64,000 bases of DNA from Chondromyces crocatus (lineage in GTDB: Bacteria; Myxococcota_A; Polyangia; Polyangiales; Polyangiaceae), in NCBI RefSeq assembly GCF_001189295.1, contig NZ_CP012159.1, forward strand, positions 6,154,525-6,218,524, given 5' to 3'. The translations under genes were made by a program, and so were the position numbers. This document shows, in pieces, positions 8,648 to 19,000 of this stretch. Position 1 is the stretch's first letter; every line of letters starts with the position of its first letter. The notes below the pieces were generated by a model. The model saw nothing but the letters and a program-made list of their open reading frames with translations, was not told the origin of the DNA and did no database searches.

Positions 8648-9673
8648 TCAGTTCAGCTCTTTCTCGCTGCGCTCGGCTTGCTCGGCCTCGAGGAACGTCG
8701 CCGTGATCTCACGCTCCAGCGCCAGGGTGATCTCGCGCTCGATCCCGTCCACATTCCCGGCGAGACGCGCAACGTTCAGCGCGTACACGAACACCCGCGC
8801 GCAAGGCCGGTTGTCGACGGGCCCGCGGTGCCCTCGCTCCCGCTCCTCCGACGCGATCCCATCCAGCAGCACCAGCGCGCGAGGATCCACCCCCTCGGCC
8901 ACGAGCTCCATCCCGGGCACGTCGGACACGTAGACCTCCGCCTCCTCGACGTAGCGCCGCAGCACCGGGTTCAGCACACCGATCGCGCGCTGAGCGATCT
9001 GCGCCATGCCTTCGCGGCTTGGCGCCCACGGGGGCATCCCCAGCTCCACATCCAGCTCCCGCGAGCGCAGGAATGCCTGGGTCGCCCCCCGCATGTCCCC
9101 CCGCTCATCGCGGATCAGCCCCAGATAATAGTGAGCCTCCGCGTGCCGCAGATCCTTCTTCACGGCTTCCTCGATCAGTGCGGCGGCCTTGTCGACCTGC
9201 CCCACCTCATAGTTCGCCCGACCCACCAGGAACGTGTGGTTCGGGTTGTCGTATGGGCTCTCGGGGATCCTCGCCACCACCCGCGACGCCTCGTCGAGGT
9301 CGCCCTTGCCGAGGAGTGCATCGAACTTGAGCAGCAGCGCGTCGATGACCTCCTCGTCGACCTCTGCCAGCTCCAGGGCCTGGTCGCACATGTCGATCGC
9401 CTGGTCGTACTCACCCATCGGGTGGATGTAGACCTCTGCCGCGTTCAGCATCGCCTCCAGGTACGTGTCGTCCAGAGCGATGGCCTGCCGGTACGCCTCG
9501 ATGGCCTCCTCGCCTTCGCCTTCCATGGCAGCGACGAAGCCGAGGAGGTTGTGCGCCTCCGGCGAGTTCGGGTCGAGTTCGAGCGCTCTGCGCGCCGATG
9601 CCTCTGCCCCGCGTGTATCACCGCGCTGGACGAGCTCCCAACCGCGGTCCAGATGCGCCGAGAACTGGTCCAT
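8648..9673 (-). CDS. TPR protein with C-terminal degenerate zincin domain
   Basis: 341 residues. Five or so TPR units span ~1-210 (MDQFSAHLDRGWELVQRGDT, DPNSPEAHNLLGFVAAMEG, HAEAHYYLGLIRDERGD). Residues ~222-330 follow the pattern of the minimal zincin family (Zincin_1/DUF1025): MAQIAQRAIGVLNPVLRRYV, then EAEVYVSDVPGMELV, then ARVFVYALNVARL and EREITLALEREITATF. The metal site HEIxHHF of that family appears as REITATF, so both histidines are missing and it is probably not a protease. It converges with the rsb operon. A scaffold role is an inference. Confidence 0.65.
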   Translation of the reverse strand: MDQFSAHLDRGWELVQRGDTRGAEASARRALELDPNSPEAHNLLGFVAAMEGEGEEAIEAYRQAIALDDTYLEAMLNAAEVYIHPMGEYDQAIDMCDQALELAEVDEEVIDALLLKFDALLGKGDLDEASRVVARIPESPYDNPNHTFLVGRANYEVGQVDKAAALIEEAVKKDLRHAEAHYYLGLIRDERGDMRGATQAFLRSRELDVELGMPPWAPSREGMAQIAQRAIGVLNPVLRRYVEEAEVYVSDVPGMELVAEGVDPRALVLLDGIASEERERGHRGPVDNRPCARVFVYALNVARLAGNVDGIEREITLALEREITATFLEAEQAERSEKELN

Positions 9674-9850
9674 GGCGGGTCCAACAACTGGGCGAAGGTC
9701 CGCCTCAAGTCAAGAGGCACTGGTGCAATCGACCTCGAACCCCGGGTTCTTCACGCTTCCCGAGGGGCGAGAGTCGACCATGCGCAGCCGGCCGAGTCCG
9801 GTCTCACGCTCCTTCTACCAGTCTACCCTCTGTTCGCCTCACCGGCACGC

Positions 9851-11956
9851 TCAGTCGTGGATCGAGATCAGCGTCCCAGGCTTCTGTGGTGTCGACCAGA
9901 CACCATGCCAGCCGCGCGGCATCCGGGGCTCGGTCCACATGAACACCCGCTTCGCGTCCAGCGGCGCCAGATTCACACAGCCGTGGCTCCGCTCACGACC
10001 GAAGTCGCTGTGCCAGAACGCCCCGTGCAGCGCGTACGAACCGTCGTAGTACGCCACGAACGGCACATCCTCGATGCTGTAGGGCAGATCCCCTGCCGCC
10101 GTCCCATCGCCGTCCATCACGGCCGCGATGTGCTTCTCGCGGATGCGGAACACACCGGGCTTGGTCGGGTGATCCTTCTTCTTGTTCGAAGACCGCTTCC
10201 CCGGAGAGATCAGCGCCGCGAACACCGGCTTGTCGCCTTCCACGAGCGTCAACGTCTTCCGCGTCAGGTTGACGTCGACCCACTTCTCTCCAGTCGCGAG
10301 ATCGGAGGGCTTCGTGCCCGGCTCGGCGTACGTCCCGTCCTTGTCCCGCATCCACCACCCGTCGGTGGTCTTCCGGTAGAGCACCGTCTTCACGGTGACG
10401 CTCTCCCCGGTGAGCCCGAACGCTGCTTGTCGCGCGATCGACCCCGTCACCTTGACCTTGCCCGCCTCGGCGTCGACCTCGTACTTGCTCGCCTTCGTCG
10501 ACAGGATGAACCCGACCTGTCGCGCGCCTTCGGGGAAATCGCTCCCCTGCGAACCGGGCGGCTTGATCACGTACATCCGATCGCTCGGCGCCACGAGACC
10601 GGAGGTCGTCTTGTACCAGAGCCTGTCGTTCCACCCGAACGACTTGTCGATCGCGACGAAGAACCCCTTCACCATCCGCTTCGCGACAGGACCGTCCGCG
10701 TCCTTGTCGAGATCGGCGAGCGTGATGCTCAGCGGCTTGTCCTTGTCGTACGTGCGCTGCCACCACGGCTTGTCGTCCTCCGTCTCCGGAGGCGGCTCCG
10801 CAAGCCCGAGCCCCAGCGACGCCGCGGCGGCGGCCGCCGCCGTCTTGTCATCGACCCCGCTGCTCGGCGTCCCCGCCGAGCCAGGACCGTCTCCGCTGGG
10901 CAGTGCGCCCGTCGGCAGCGGCGCATCCTTGTCCTTCTCCGGCTTGCGCGGCGTGGCGCTGTCCCCGCCTGAGCCCTCGCTCACGCCAGCGCTTGCGATC
11001 GCCACAGCGACCACCGCGTCCTTGCCCGTCGCGCTCGCGGACGACCCCCCCACGCCCTCGCTATCGGAGGCCTTCTTCTCCGCTTCCTTCTTCGCGAGCT
11101 CAGCCTTCTTCTTCTCGGCCTGCTCCTTCTTCTTCTTGCGCGCCGCCTCGAGGTACGGCTCGTAGCGGTTCATCTCCTCGCGCGAGGGGACCGACCGGTA
11201 CAGCGGCGTGCCGTGCGCGTTGTTGTACGCGTACTTGTAGGGCAGAAGATCATCGAGGTTTGGCGGCGTCACACCGAGGCGCACCTGCGGATCCGACATG
11301 TCCAGCGTCGAGTATTTTCCGCAGACGTAGCCGCCGTCGAGCAGGCGATACCACCCCTTGGCGCAGTTCCCTCCCTTCAACGGCTTGGGATCGACCGGCA
11401 CCTTCCCACCGCGGCGGATGTAGCCGACCCGCTTGTTGGAGAACTCCATCGTCGGGTACACCGGCGTCTGGATCCACTGCGCGCCGAGCAGCGGCCCCGT
11501 GTAGGGCTTCTCCTCTTCCTCCTCCTTGGGGGCTTCAGCCACCGCCTCGCTCGTCGGGGCTGCGCTCGGCGCCGCACTCTCCGGGGCGGCAGCGTGTGGC
11601 TCTCCCGAAGACGCAGGGGAAGGGGAGGGGAGCGCCACGCTGGTCGTGGGCGCTGGCGGAGCGGGAAGCGCGTTCTGACGTTGCGGCTTCTCCGTGGAGG
11701 GCCCAGGAGGCGCCTCCCCGTGACAACCGCTCCCCCAGGCCACAGCGCCTGCCAGCACCGACGCCACCACGAAGCCTGCTGCGCTCGAGACCAGCGACGA
11801 CCGCGCCCGCACGTTCTCGTCGGGCGCTGGCGCCGGCGCGGTGGCCCGCGGATCTCGCGGATTCACGCGCCGCGTGTTTCCCTGGCCACCCGACGCCGAG
11901 GAAGGACGGGCCGGGTCCCGCGGGGTGGGGGGGCGAGGCGCCTGCGTACGATTCAT
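9851..11956 (-). CDS. L,D-transpeptidase (YkuD domain) with long linker
   Basis: 701 residues from the ATG at 11956, preceded by a GGAAGTGGA; in-frame sequence further upstream lacks a signal for initiation. A hydrophobic segment (~54-77, ending WGSGC) targets it to the envelope, possibly as a lipoprotein. A Pro/Ser/Ala linker and an SH3-like region (~165-245) are followed by a Lys/Glu coiled coil (~255-285) and another linker. The catalytic YkuD domain is at the C-terminus, with YALHGAFWHSDFGRERSHGC: the second His and Cys (near residue 660) are the expected catalytic pair. The family makes 3-3 crosslinks in peptidoglycan or anchors lipoproteins to it. The middle region is unusually long for the family. 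Confidence 0.9.
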   Translation of the reverse strand: MNRTQAPRPPTPRDPARPSSASGGQGNTRRVNPRDPRATAPAPAPDENVRARSSLVSSAAGFVVASVLAGAVAWGSGCHGEAPPGPSTEKPQRQNALPAPPAPTTSVALPSPSPASSGEPHAAAPESAAPSAAPTSEAVAEAPKEEEEEKPYTGPLLGAQWIQTPVYPTMEFSNKRVGYIRRGGKVPVDPKPLKGGNCAKGWYRLLDGGYVCGKYSTLDMSDPQVRLGVTPPNLDDLLPYKYAYNNAHGTPLYRSVPSREEMNRYEPYLEAARKKKKEQAEKKKAELAKKEAEKKASDSEGVGGSSASATGKDAVVAVAIASAGVSEGSGGDSATPRKPEKDKDAPLPTGALPSGDGPGSAGTPSSGVDDKTAAAAAAASLGLGLAEPPPETEDDKPWWQRTYDKDKPLSITLADLDKDADGPVAKRMVKGFFVAIDKSFGWNDRLWYKTTSGLVAPSDRMYVIKPPGSQGSDFPEGARQVGFILSTKASKYEVDAEAGKVKVTGSIARQAAFGLTGESVTVKTVLYRKTTDGWWMRDKDGTYAEPGTKPSDLATGEKWVDVNLTRKTLTLVEGDKPVFAALISPGKRSSNKKKDHPTKPGVFRIREKHIAAVMDGDGTAAGDLPYSIEDVPFVAYYDGSYALHGAFWHSDFGRERSHGCVNLAPLDAKRVFMWTEPRMPRGWHGVWSTPQKPGTLISIHD

Positions 11957-12269
11957 TTCCACTTCCGTTCGGGCACCAGAAGGCGCCTTTGCCGAGATCT
12001 CTCGGGAAGAACTCGGCCCTTGCGGTCTTAGTACCTGGTCATTCTGGTGTCGATCCACTTCTCTGCAGCCTCCCACCCTGTGCGCTGGGGCTCACCCTCA
12101 TCGAGGGCATGTTCATGTGCGGCGTCGCCGTCGTCGGCTCCTTCTTTCCAGCTCTGTGCCATCTCCCGACGACGCGCCCCTCGCTTCGATGCCGACGACC
12201 GCGACCGCTGTGCAGCGCGAGCACGTGCTGCCAGGGTGAACTTCGGCACATCACTGCTAGGGTAGGCGC
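11957..12269. other. Intergenic region between divergent genes
   Basis: The gap separates the L,D-transpeptidase and proline-rich membrane protein genes. It must carry both promoters. I see no convincing promoter, operator or RNA structure. Confidence 0.35.
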
Positions 12270-13880
12270 GTGGCGGAAACGACCCAGCGGCGTGGCTCGA
12301 AGGACGCGCCCGAGGAGACCACGAAGACCATCACGTCCCCGGCTGGTGATCTCCCGGAACACGGCGTGATCCCTGGTGTTCGCGCCGCCTCACGCCGCGC
12401 CCTCCAGGCCGCGCTTCTCATCGCCTTCGTCGTCCATCTGCCGTTCATCCCCAACCCTCTCGCCACATGGCTCAGCGTTCTCCTGTCGCTCGGAGACGGG
12501 GAAATCTCGGACTACGAGGACGAACCCACGATCATCCCCATCGACCTCGACCTGCTCTCCGACGACCCCAACGCCGCAAGCCAGGCCCCCTCGGCGACCC
12601 CCACGGGCACTGCGCCGCCCGAGCCGCCTGCCCCCTCTCCCCCTGCCGCTGCACCGCCGGTTGCTGAGCCTGCTCCCGTCGCCTCAGCTTCACCGCGCGA
12701 GGTCCCCGACGCCGGCGCTCCCGACGCTGAACCCACCGACGCTGGCAAGCCGCCGAAGCCGCGCGAAGACGCTGGCCCCACCGACAAACCCCCGGCCGAC
12801 GATGGCCGCCCCAAGCTCCGGGATCCCCTCAGCGTCGCGGGGGCGCCGGGCAAGATCGCCTCCAAGGACCCCAACGTGCAGGTCCTCATCGCGGGCGATC
12901 GACTGCGCGATCACGAACTCGGCGCCTGGTTCGGCCGCGTGCTCACCACCATCCCCCAGTGGCAGACCTTCTTCGCCGGTAGCGAGGTCGACCCCATCCG
13001 CGACCTCGACCACCTCCTCCTGGCGGGCCCGCAGTTCCGCAACTCCAGCAAGGTCGTCGCGGTGATGGACTACCGCGTCCCCGAGCCTGCCATCCGCGCT
13101 GCCGTCGACGGCATCGTCCAGCGCACCGGCGGCACCTGGCTCCCCGAGGCCCCGCTCCCCACCGCCCGTGCGCGCGCCGATCGCGCCGACCGCCTCTTCT
13201 CCCTCGTCCCTGGCAAGCGACTCCTCGTCATCCTCCCGGGAGATCAGGAAGACCAGCTCGACAAACTCAAGGCCCTCAAGCCCTTCAACCGCTCCTCCTC
13301 GGTCGGCATCGTCCTCTCGATGCTCACCCCCGCCAACGCTTTCAAGGGCGTCTACAAGCTCCCGACATCGTTGAAGTGGTTGCGCCTCACGGTCACCCCC
13401 ACCAAGGACGGCGGCGCCGATCTCGCGCTCACCGCAGGGGACACCTCACCTGAAGAAGCCAAGGAGCACGCCGACGAGTTCACGCGCGCCCTCAACGCCG
13501 TCCGCTCCGTCGACCTCGGCATCATGAAGGTCAACGTGCTCGACGAGGTGAAATTCACCGCGGATGGCGACGTCATCTGGTCCAAGATTCACGTTCAGAG
13601 CAAGCAGCTCAAGTTGATCCTCGGCTTCGCCGAGGAGGCCATGAAGAGCCAGGCCGCAGCCCGCAACCAGCGAGAGCCCGAGCCCCCGCGGCGCGATCCC
13701 TCGACGCCGAGCGCCTCCACCGCCGCGCCCACCACCACCACGGCTCCTGCCGCGCCCACCACCACGCCTGCCGCGACGACGGCGCCCACGCCGACCTCTC
13801 CTGGCGCAACGGCCAATCCGCCTGGAGCCACCCCGCAGAAAAAGGATGCACCTCAGGCCCCATCCATCTGGGATGACTGA
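12270..13880 (+). CDS. Membrane-anchored proline-rich protein, unknown function
   Basis: 536 residues from a GTG. One membrane segment at ~43-65 (AALLIAFVVHLPFIPNPLATW) is followed by an acidic patch and a Pro/Ala spacer (~105-185), then a soluble domain (~190-440: VQVLIAGDRLRDHELGAWFG, ATWLPEAPLP-like repeats of alternating hydrophobics) and a Thr/Pro/Ala-rich tail. The layout resembles TonB or AgmX-type proteins, with a cytoplasmic-membrane anchor and a periplasmic reach, but the soluble domain is not a TonB C-terminal domain. No family is recognised. It is divergent from the L,D-transpeptidase gene across a 313-base gap. Confidence 0.55.
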   Translation: MAETTQRRGSKDAPEETTKTITSPAGDLPEHGVIPGVRAASRRALQAALLIAFVVHLPFIPNPLATWLSVLLSLGDGEISDYEDEPTIIPIDLDLLSDDPNAASQAPSATPTGTAPPEPPAPSPPAAAPPVAEPAPVASASPREVPDAGAPDAEPTDAGKPPKPREDAGPTDKPPADDGRPKLRDPLSVAGAPGKIASKDPNVQVLIAGDRLRDHELGAWFGRVLTTIPQWQTFFAGSEVDPIRDLDHLLLAGPQFRNSSKVVAVMDYRVPEPAIRAAVDGIVQRTGGTWLPEAPLPTARARADRADRLFSLVPGKRLLVILPGDQEDQLDKLKALKPFNRSSSVGIVLSMLTPANAFKGVYKLPTSLKWLRLTVTPTKDGGADLALTAGDTSPEEAKEHADEFTRALNAVRSVDLGIMKVNVLDEVKFTADGDVIWSKIHVQSKQLKLILGFAEEAMKSQAAARNQREPEPPRRDPSTPSASTAAPTTTTAPAAPTTTPAATTAPTPTSPGATANPPGATPQKKDAPQAPSIWDD

Positions 13881-13908
13881 GCTTTCTATCTGCCCCGCCT
13901 CGACCTCT

Positions 13909-13924
13909 CGCTCGTCTCCGAGCG
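13909..13924. terminator. Small hairpin between convergent genes
   Basis: CGCTCG (13909-13914), loop TCTC, CGAGCG (13919-13924). It sits in the 53-base gap between convergent genes, where a bidirectional terminator is expected, but there is no good T-tract, so the call is weak. Confidence 0.3.
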
Positions 13925-13933
13925 TGCCGCCTT

Positions 13934-15178
13934 TCAGCTCCGGATCAGCCGACCCAGCGCCGCATCCGCCGCTGCCGGCACCGCGTTCCCGACCGCCACC
14001 ACCGGCCCCTTGCGCGGCACCAGCACCACCCGACAGCGCCCCTTGCGCCCTGCGTTCAGGTGAGACAGCGCGAAGTCGAGCGCCGCCCCCAGCGCCAGCA
14101 CCAGCGCCCCCATCCCCAGCAGCTCCGGCGACCCCGAGCGTGCCCCATCCAGGAACAGCGACACCCCCACGTACGTCCCCAGCCCGAGCGCCACCAGCCC
14201 TGCGTACAGCCCCGCGCGCGGGTACTGCACCTCGCGGGCCGCCCGCGCCAGATTCTCTGCCGGGATGTGCGTCTCCAGCTCCTTCACCGTGCGCCCGAAC
14301 AGCTCTGTCCGGCTCCGCACCGTCAACCCTCGTGACGTCACGGTCAGCGTCGCCGGCCGTCGGTAGCGCAGCAGCACCCGACCCAGCAGCCGCCCGCCGC
14401 GCGCCACGAGCAGGAGCCCCGTCACCGCGAGCAGCGTGACCACCACCGGATGCCGCGGCGGCGGCACGAGCTCCCCCGTCACCTCCGCCGCATCCCCCGC
14501 AGAACCGCTCGCCTCCGCGGAAGCCGCGCCCGCGTCTCCGGCCTTCTCGACGCTCCCGCCCGCGCGTCCCCCGACCGGCTGACCCAGCAGCGCCTTCACC
14601 ACCGGGTCACGCACCTCGGCCGCGAGCCCAGCGGCTTCTTCCTTGGCGGTCGGCGAGCTGCTCCCCTGGAGCGCCAGCGCCGCGATCACCGCCCCGGCCC
14701 GGCCCAGCCCCGGGGCAACCCCCGCGTCGACCCGCCGTACCCGATCGGCCACCGCGCGCCACAGCCCTGCCGACCGCTCCTCCATCGCCGCGTCCAGCGC
14801 CGACAGCGCGTCCACTGCGGTGTGCGTCGAGAGCCAGACCAGCGCCTCGGCCACCCGCCCCTCGGCTTCGGCCCCCGAAGGCGGCGACAGCGCCACCCCG
14901 CGCGCCAACAGCGTCGAGACCAGCACCCGCGCCGCGCTACCCGAAGCCTCCAGGCTCCCCCGCTCCAGCGCGCGGATCACGTTCCCGAAGCTCGTCTCCG
15001 CGTCCTCGACCTTCAGCCCCGACAGCTCGGCCAGCTCGGCCACCCCGTCACCGAGGCTCGCCCGGCGTTCATCGGCCGCGGCGAACGCCGCCGTATGAAC
15101 GAGACGCGCCAGATCATCGCCTCGGGCGTGACCCGCAAGCTCATCGAGTACAGCGTGGGGAGATCGGTCCTGGGTCAT
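13934..15178 (-). CDS. Multi-pass membrane protein, unknown function
   Basis: 414 residues. The N-terminal ~190 residues are soluble, helical and Ala/Glu-rich (MTQDRSPHAVLDELAGHARG...). The C-terminal half has about three membrane segments, near ~240-260 (PVVVTLLAVTGLLLVARGG), ~325-345 and ~355-375, separated by a soluble stretch with a beta pattern (ATLTVTSRGLTVRSR). The last 30 residues are soluble (CRVVLVPRKGPVVAVG). Nothing identifies a family. It converges with the proline-rich protein gene. Confidence 0.55.
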   Translation of the reverse strand: MTQDRSPHAVLDELAGHARGDDLARLVHTAAFAAADERRASLGDGVAELAELSGLKVEDAETSFGNVIRALERGSLEASGSAARVLVSTLLARGVALSPPSGAEAEGRVAEALVWLSTHTAVDALSALDAAMEERSAGLWRAVADRVRRVDAGVAPGLGRAGAVIAALALQGSSSPTAKEEAAGLAAEVRDPVVKALLGQPVGGRAGGSVEKAGDAGAASAEASGSAGDAAEVTGELVPPPRHPVVVTLLAVTGLLLVARGGRLLGRVLLRYRRPATLTVTSRGLTVRSRTELFGRTVKELETHIPAENLARAAREVQYPRAGLYAGLVALGLGTYVGVSLFLDGARSGSPELLGMGALVLALGAALDFALSHLNAGRKGRCRVVLVPRKGPVVAVGNAVPAAADAALGRLIRS

Positions 15179-15428
15179 TGCGCGAACCCGCTGGGCATTA
15201 ACCGAACCCAGCTCCTTTGGCTAGAGGGCAGGGCAGGGGGACCCTCGCGGCCGCCGATCTCCACCCCTTCCGAGCGTCTTTCGCGCGCGCTGGATCACGT
15301 CGTACGGACGATGCCCTGCCCACCCTTCGCCTCGCGCTTCACACCACGAACACGCCACGACCCACCGCGCGACACGAACTTGGCCCGGAGCATCCAACTC
15401 CGATAGGGCTCGCACGAGGAGGCAGGGG

Positions 15429-15713
15429 ATGCGCTCGAAGTCGGAGATGTTGGCGGAGCTCGGAGGATTGCTGCGGGAAATGTTCGAGGCGCGCGCTGCC
15501 GGGGGCCTCAACCCCCGCATCGCACGCACGCAAGGGCAGGTCGACGGCTACATGCGCGCCCTGCTCGACCAAGGCACTGCCACCCGGCAAGAGCTACTCA
15601 CCCTCGTTTCTGAAGAGCGCACCCGCGCCAGCGGCCCGGCCACCCGCGAGATCGACGTCCTCGACGACGAGCCCGCCTCCGCCGAGCCCGTCGTCCGCGT
15701 CGTCGCTGCCTGA
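15429..15713 (+). CDS. Small soluble protein, unknown function
   Basis: 94 residues, MRSKSEMLAELGGLLREMFE..., mainly helical up to residue ~65, with an acidic/proline tail (EIDVLDDEPASAEP). GAGGAGGCAGGGG lies just upstream of the ATG as ribosome binding site, which supports it as a real gene. It is divergent from the membrane protein gene at 15178 and is followed by the hairpin at 15930. Function unknown. Confidence 0.5.
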   Translation: MRSKSEMLAELGGLLREMFEARAAGGLNPRIARTQGQVDGYMRALLDQGTATRQELLTLVSEERTRASGPATREIDVLDDEPASAEPVVRVVAA

Positions 15714-15920
15714 CGCGGCGCGCCGCGCCGTCCACGTCGACGAGCTGCCCAACGCCGCAGCTCGGCCCAGCGCCTCGACCCCTGAAGCGCACCCCCTCTC
15801 GTCCCCCACCAGCGTCCAGCGCCTCGACCTCCGGAGCGCGCATCCTTGCGTGCCGAAGCCCGCTGTCAGCATTCGCTGCATCGACCGCGACGACCGCATC
15901 GACTGCGCACCGCCACCCCC

Positions 15921-15957
15921 AAAAGAAAAGGGCGCTGCCCTCATCGCGGCAGCGCCC
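15921..15957 (-). terminator. Strong rho-independent terminator of the lipoprotein operon
   Basis: A perfect 10-bp stem, GGGCGCTGCC (15930-15939) and GGCAGCGCCC (15948-15957), has an 8-base loop. On the minus strand it is followed by TTTTCTTTT (15921-15929), a classic tail. It is about 50 bases past the stop of the minus-strand gene ending at 16006. The plus-strand tail is T/C-rich, so it may also stop transcription from the small gene ending at 15713. Confidence 0.85.
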
Positions 15958-16005
15958 TCCTCCTTCTTTCTCTCGGCCGTCAGCGCTCGGCGCTCGGCCG
16001 TCGAC

Positions 16006-19000
16006 TCACGGCGTCACGAACGCCACATCACCCGCGGGCGATGCGCCCCCGACGCGCCACCAGTTCGCGATCTGGATCCGCCCGCCCACCTGGACCACCT
16101 TCGAGAACGCACCCGCGAAGCTCTGTTGCGGCAGCTCCCGCACCAGCCACGAGTGCGCGCTCCCGCTCGACGTCCCGACCGCGTAGCGCAGCTTCCCGCT
16201 CGTCGCGTCCTGGTAGCTCACGTGGACCTCGCCCCCGCTCGTCACGAGCAGGCTCGAGTCGTCGCCCACGATGTGCTGCCCGTCCTCGAAGCGCGTCCCC
16301 TCGATCCCCAGGCCATCGTCGATCACCTCGATCGGCAACACATCGCTCAGGTTCTTCACCTGTGCATAGCGCAGCCCCTCGGACAGACCGTCCGCGTAGG
16401 TCAGGTGCCAGGTCTTCGCCTCGTCGATGAACAGCGAGAGCCCCATCCCGACGTCGCCGGTGTTCGTCCCGTCCGCGGCCTCGCCGTCCACGATCAGCGT
16501 CTTCCAGGAGCCGCTGTCCTTGGACGCGATCACGGCGTTGCCGCGGATGCGATCGTAGAACGCGACGCCCACGCCGCCCGCTTGATCCGGCACCATCGCC
16601 ACATAGGCGCCGACCGCGTCCGGGTACGTCTCCAGCTTGTCGCTCGTGAAGACCTCCTGGCAGCTCAGCTGCCCCCCGGCGTCGACGCACTCCGAGCCCG
16701 ACGAGCAGGTGCCGCACCCTTCGGTCCGCGCCGTGCACCGCCCGGTGCTCGCGACGCACACCGTCCCCGAACCGCAAGCGAACGCCCTGCAGGGCGTCGC
16801 CGGATCCGCCACCACGTCCTCGAAGCTCCACTGACCGGCGCCCGGCGCGGCCGTATTACCCCGCGCGATGCGCACGCTCGAGGTCACCGCGCCATCCTCC
16901 CCGGGCTCGATGGCCAGGTAAGCGATCACCGGTGTCCCGTTCACGAAGAGCAGCTTCGCGTAGCGACCGATGTCGCTCCGCGCCGCCTCTTGCACCACGC
17001 TCACCAGCCAGGCGCCGCCGACGTACTGCGCGAACTTCAGCCGGCGGTTCGTCCGGTCGAAGTAGGCCACCGCCGGCCCCCCATCGGGCCCGATGGCGAT
17101 CGACGTCCAGAGCCCCACGTCGTCGCCCGGTTCGATCTGGCCACCGCGGAACCCCTCCGTATCGAACCGCTTCGGGTCCACCGGCGGCTCCGACGGCACC
17201 CCGTCGATCGCCGTCCAGTTCACCTTGTCGCCTTCGAGTGCCCCGACGACGAGATCACCCCACTTGAAGTCGAAGGACCGGTTGCCCTCGGCATATCCGG
17301 CCACCCAGACCTTCTCCCCGTCGACCGCCACCGACGTGTAGGCGCCGATCAGCCCCGCCTCGAGCGTCGTGCAGTCCTCACCGCACTCCGCCCCCGGTTT
17401 CGACGGCACCTCCACGTCACCGCAGTTGCAGCCCGCCTGCGCGCCTGCCACCGCCATCACCAGGAGGCCACCGAGCATCCCGCGCGTCGCGTGCCGCCCC
17501 AGCGTGCGCCGCCCGCCCGATCGCGCAGGACCCTTCGCCTCGATTTCGACCGCTCCGGCCTCGACCTCGGCCTCTGCACCCAGCGAACCAGCCGCGTTGC
17601 CGCGCCCAGCGTTCTGGCGTCGTCGCCGGAGCCGCGCACCGAACGCCGCGAGCACACCGGCCACGAGCCACCCCGCAGCGCCGCCCGAACGCGCGCTACC
17701 GGCCACCTCGCAACCGCACCCCGAGTCGCCGCCCGGCTCGATCCGACCCCGGATCAGCGCTTGCGTCGAGGTCGCCACGTTGCCCACCTCGTCGCGCGCC
17801 TCCACGTCGATGTCCATTGCCTCACCGACCTCGATCGCACCGACCTCGGCTGCCTTCTGCCACGCGGACCACGCGCCCCCGTCGAGCCGGTAGCGCACCT
17901 CGGCCCGCGCCGTGTCGCTCACAGCGTCCTCGATCGAGAGCGTCGCGCGCCCGTTCTCCACCGAGCTCACCTGGATGGCCGGCGCTTCGACGTCGACGAC
18001 CACCTCCACCTGGACCGGCGTCGGATCGAGCGACAGCGGCTCACCCACCACGCGCGACCGCACCGAGATCACGTGCCGCCCTTGCAGCCGCAGCCAGCTG
18101 TCCTGCAGATCGATGATCCGGCTCTGCGTGAACGGCCGCCACACACCTTGATCCACCCGGACCTGGTACTCCATCGCCCGGGTCCCATCGTCCAGATCCG
18201 AGCCCATCACCAGCGTCACCCGCGGCGCGTTGTCGCGGGTCATCGTCGCCATCCGCAGCCCCTCCACGGGGATGTCGGCGCTCTTGATCGACGCATGCGT
18301 GTGCGACACCAGCGACGACGACTGCGACGCCAGCCCGAACGACGCGAAGATGCCCAGGTAGTTGTCGCTCCCCTTGCTCAGCCGACGGAGCCCTGGCGAA
18401 CCTTGCCCCGGCACCGAGTCGGGGATCGTCAACGACAGCCCCAGCGACGCGAGCGACCCGTTGAGGTCGATGGGATCGATCCCACCACCGAGTGCTTGCC
18501 CCACCTGCCCCTCGATCAGCTCCGCCAGCGCTGCTGCGATGCCGTCCGGATCCCCGGTCAGGAGACCGCTGTTGGTCACCTTCCCGTTCTTCACCCCGAC
18601 CTTGTTCAGCACCGGCGCGAGCCCCTCGGGCGTGACCTCCAGGTTCACCGGCACGTCGAGATCGTACGTGGCCGTCATGAAACGGATGTAGCGATCCAGA
18701 GACCACATGTAGAAGTCGAACGACGCCTGATCGAGCTGCAGCCGGATCAGCGGATCGCTGTCCACGTCCGTCCCGTTGCCGAATGCGATCCTCGGCGGCG
18801 TCCCCGGCCGGACCACGATCGCGACCGACTGCTTCTCCTTCTGCAGCCCGAGCGAGTCCACGCCCTGGATCAAGAGCCCCAGCGTCCCCGAGCTGATCAG
18901 CGGGATCTGGTCCGAGCTGATCGCCAGGCAGAGCAGGCCGCTGTTGTAGACCCCACTCAGCGCGTAGTTCGTGAACCGCTCCGACAGCGCGATGCCCACG

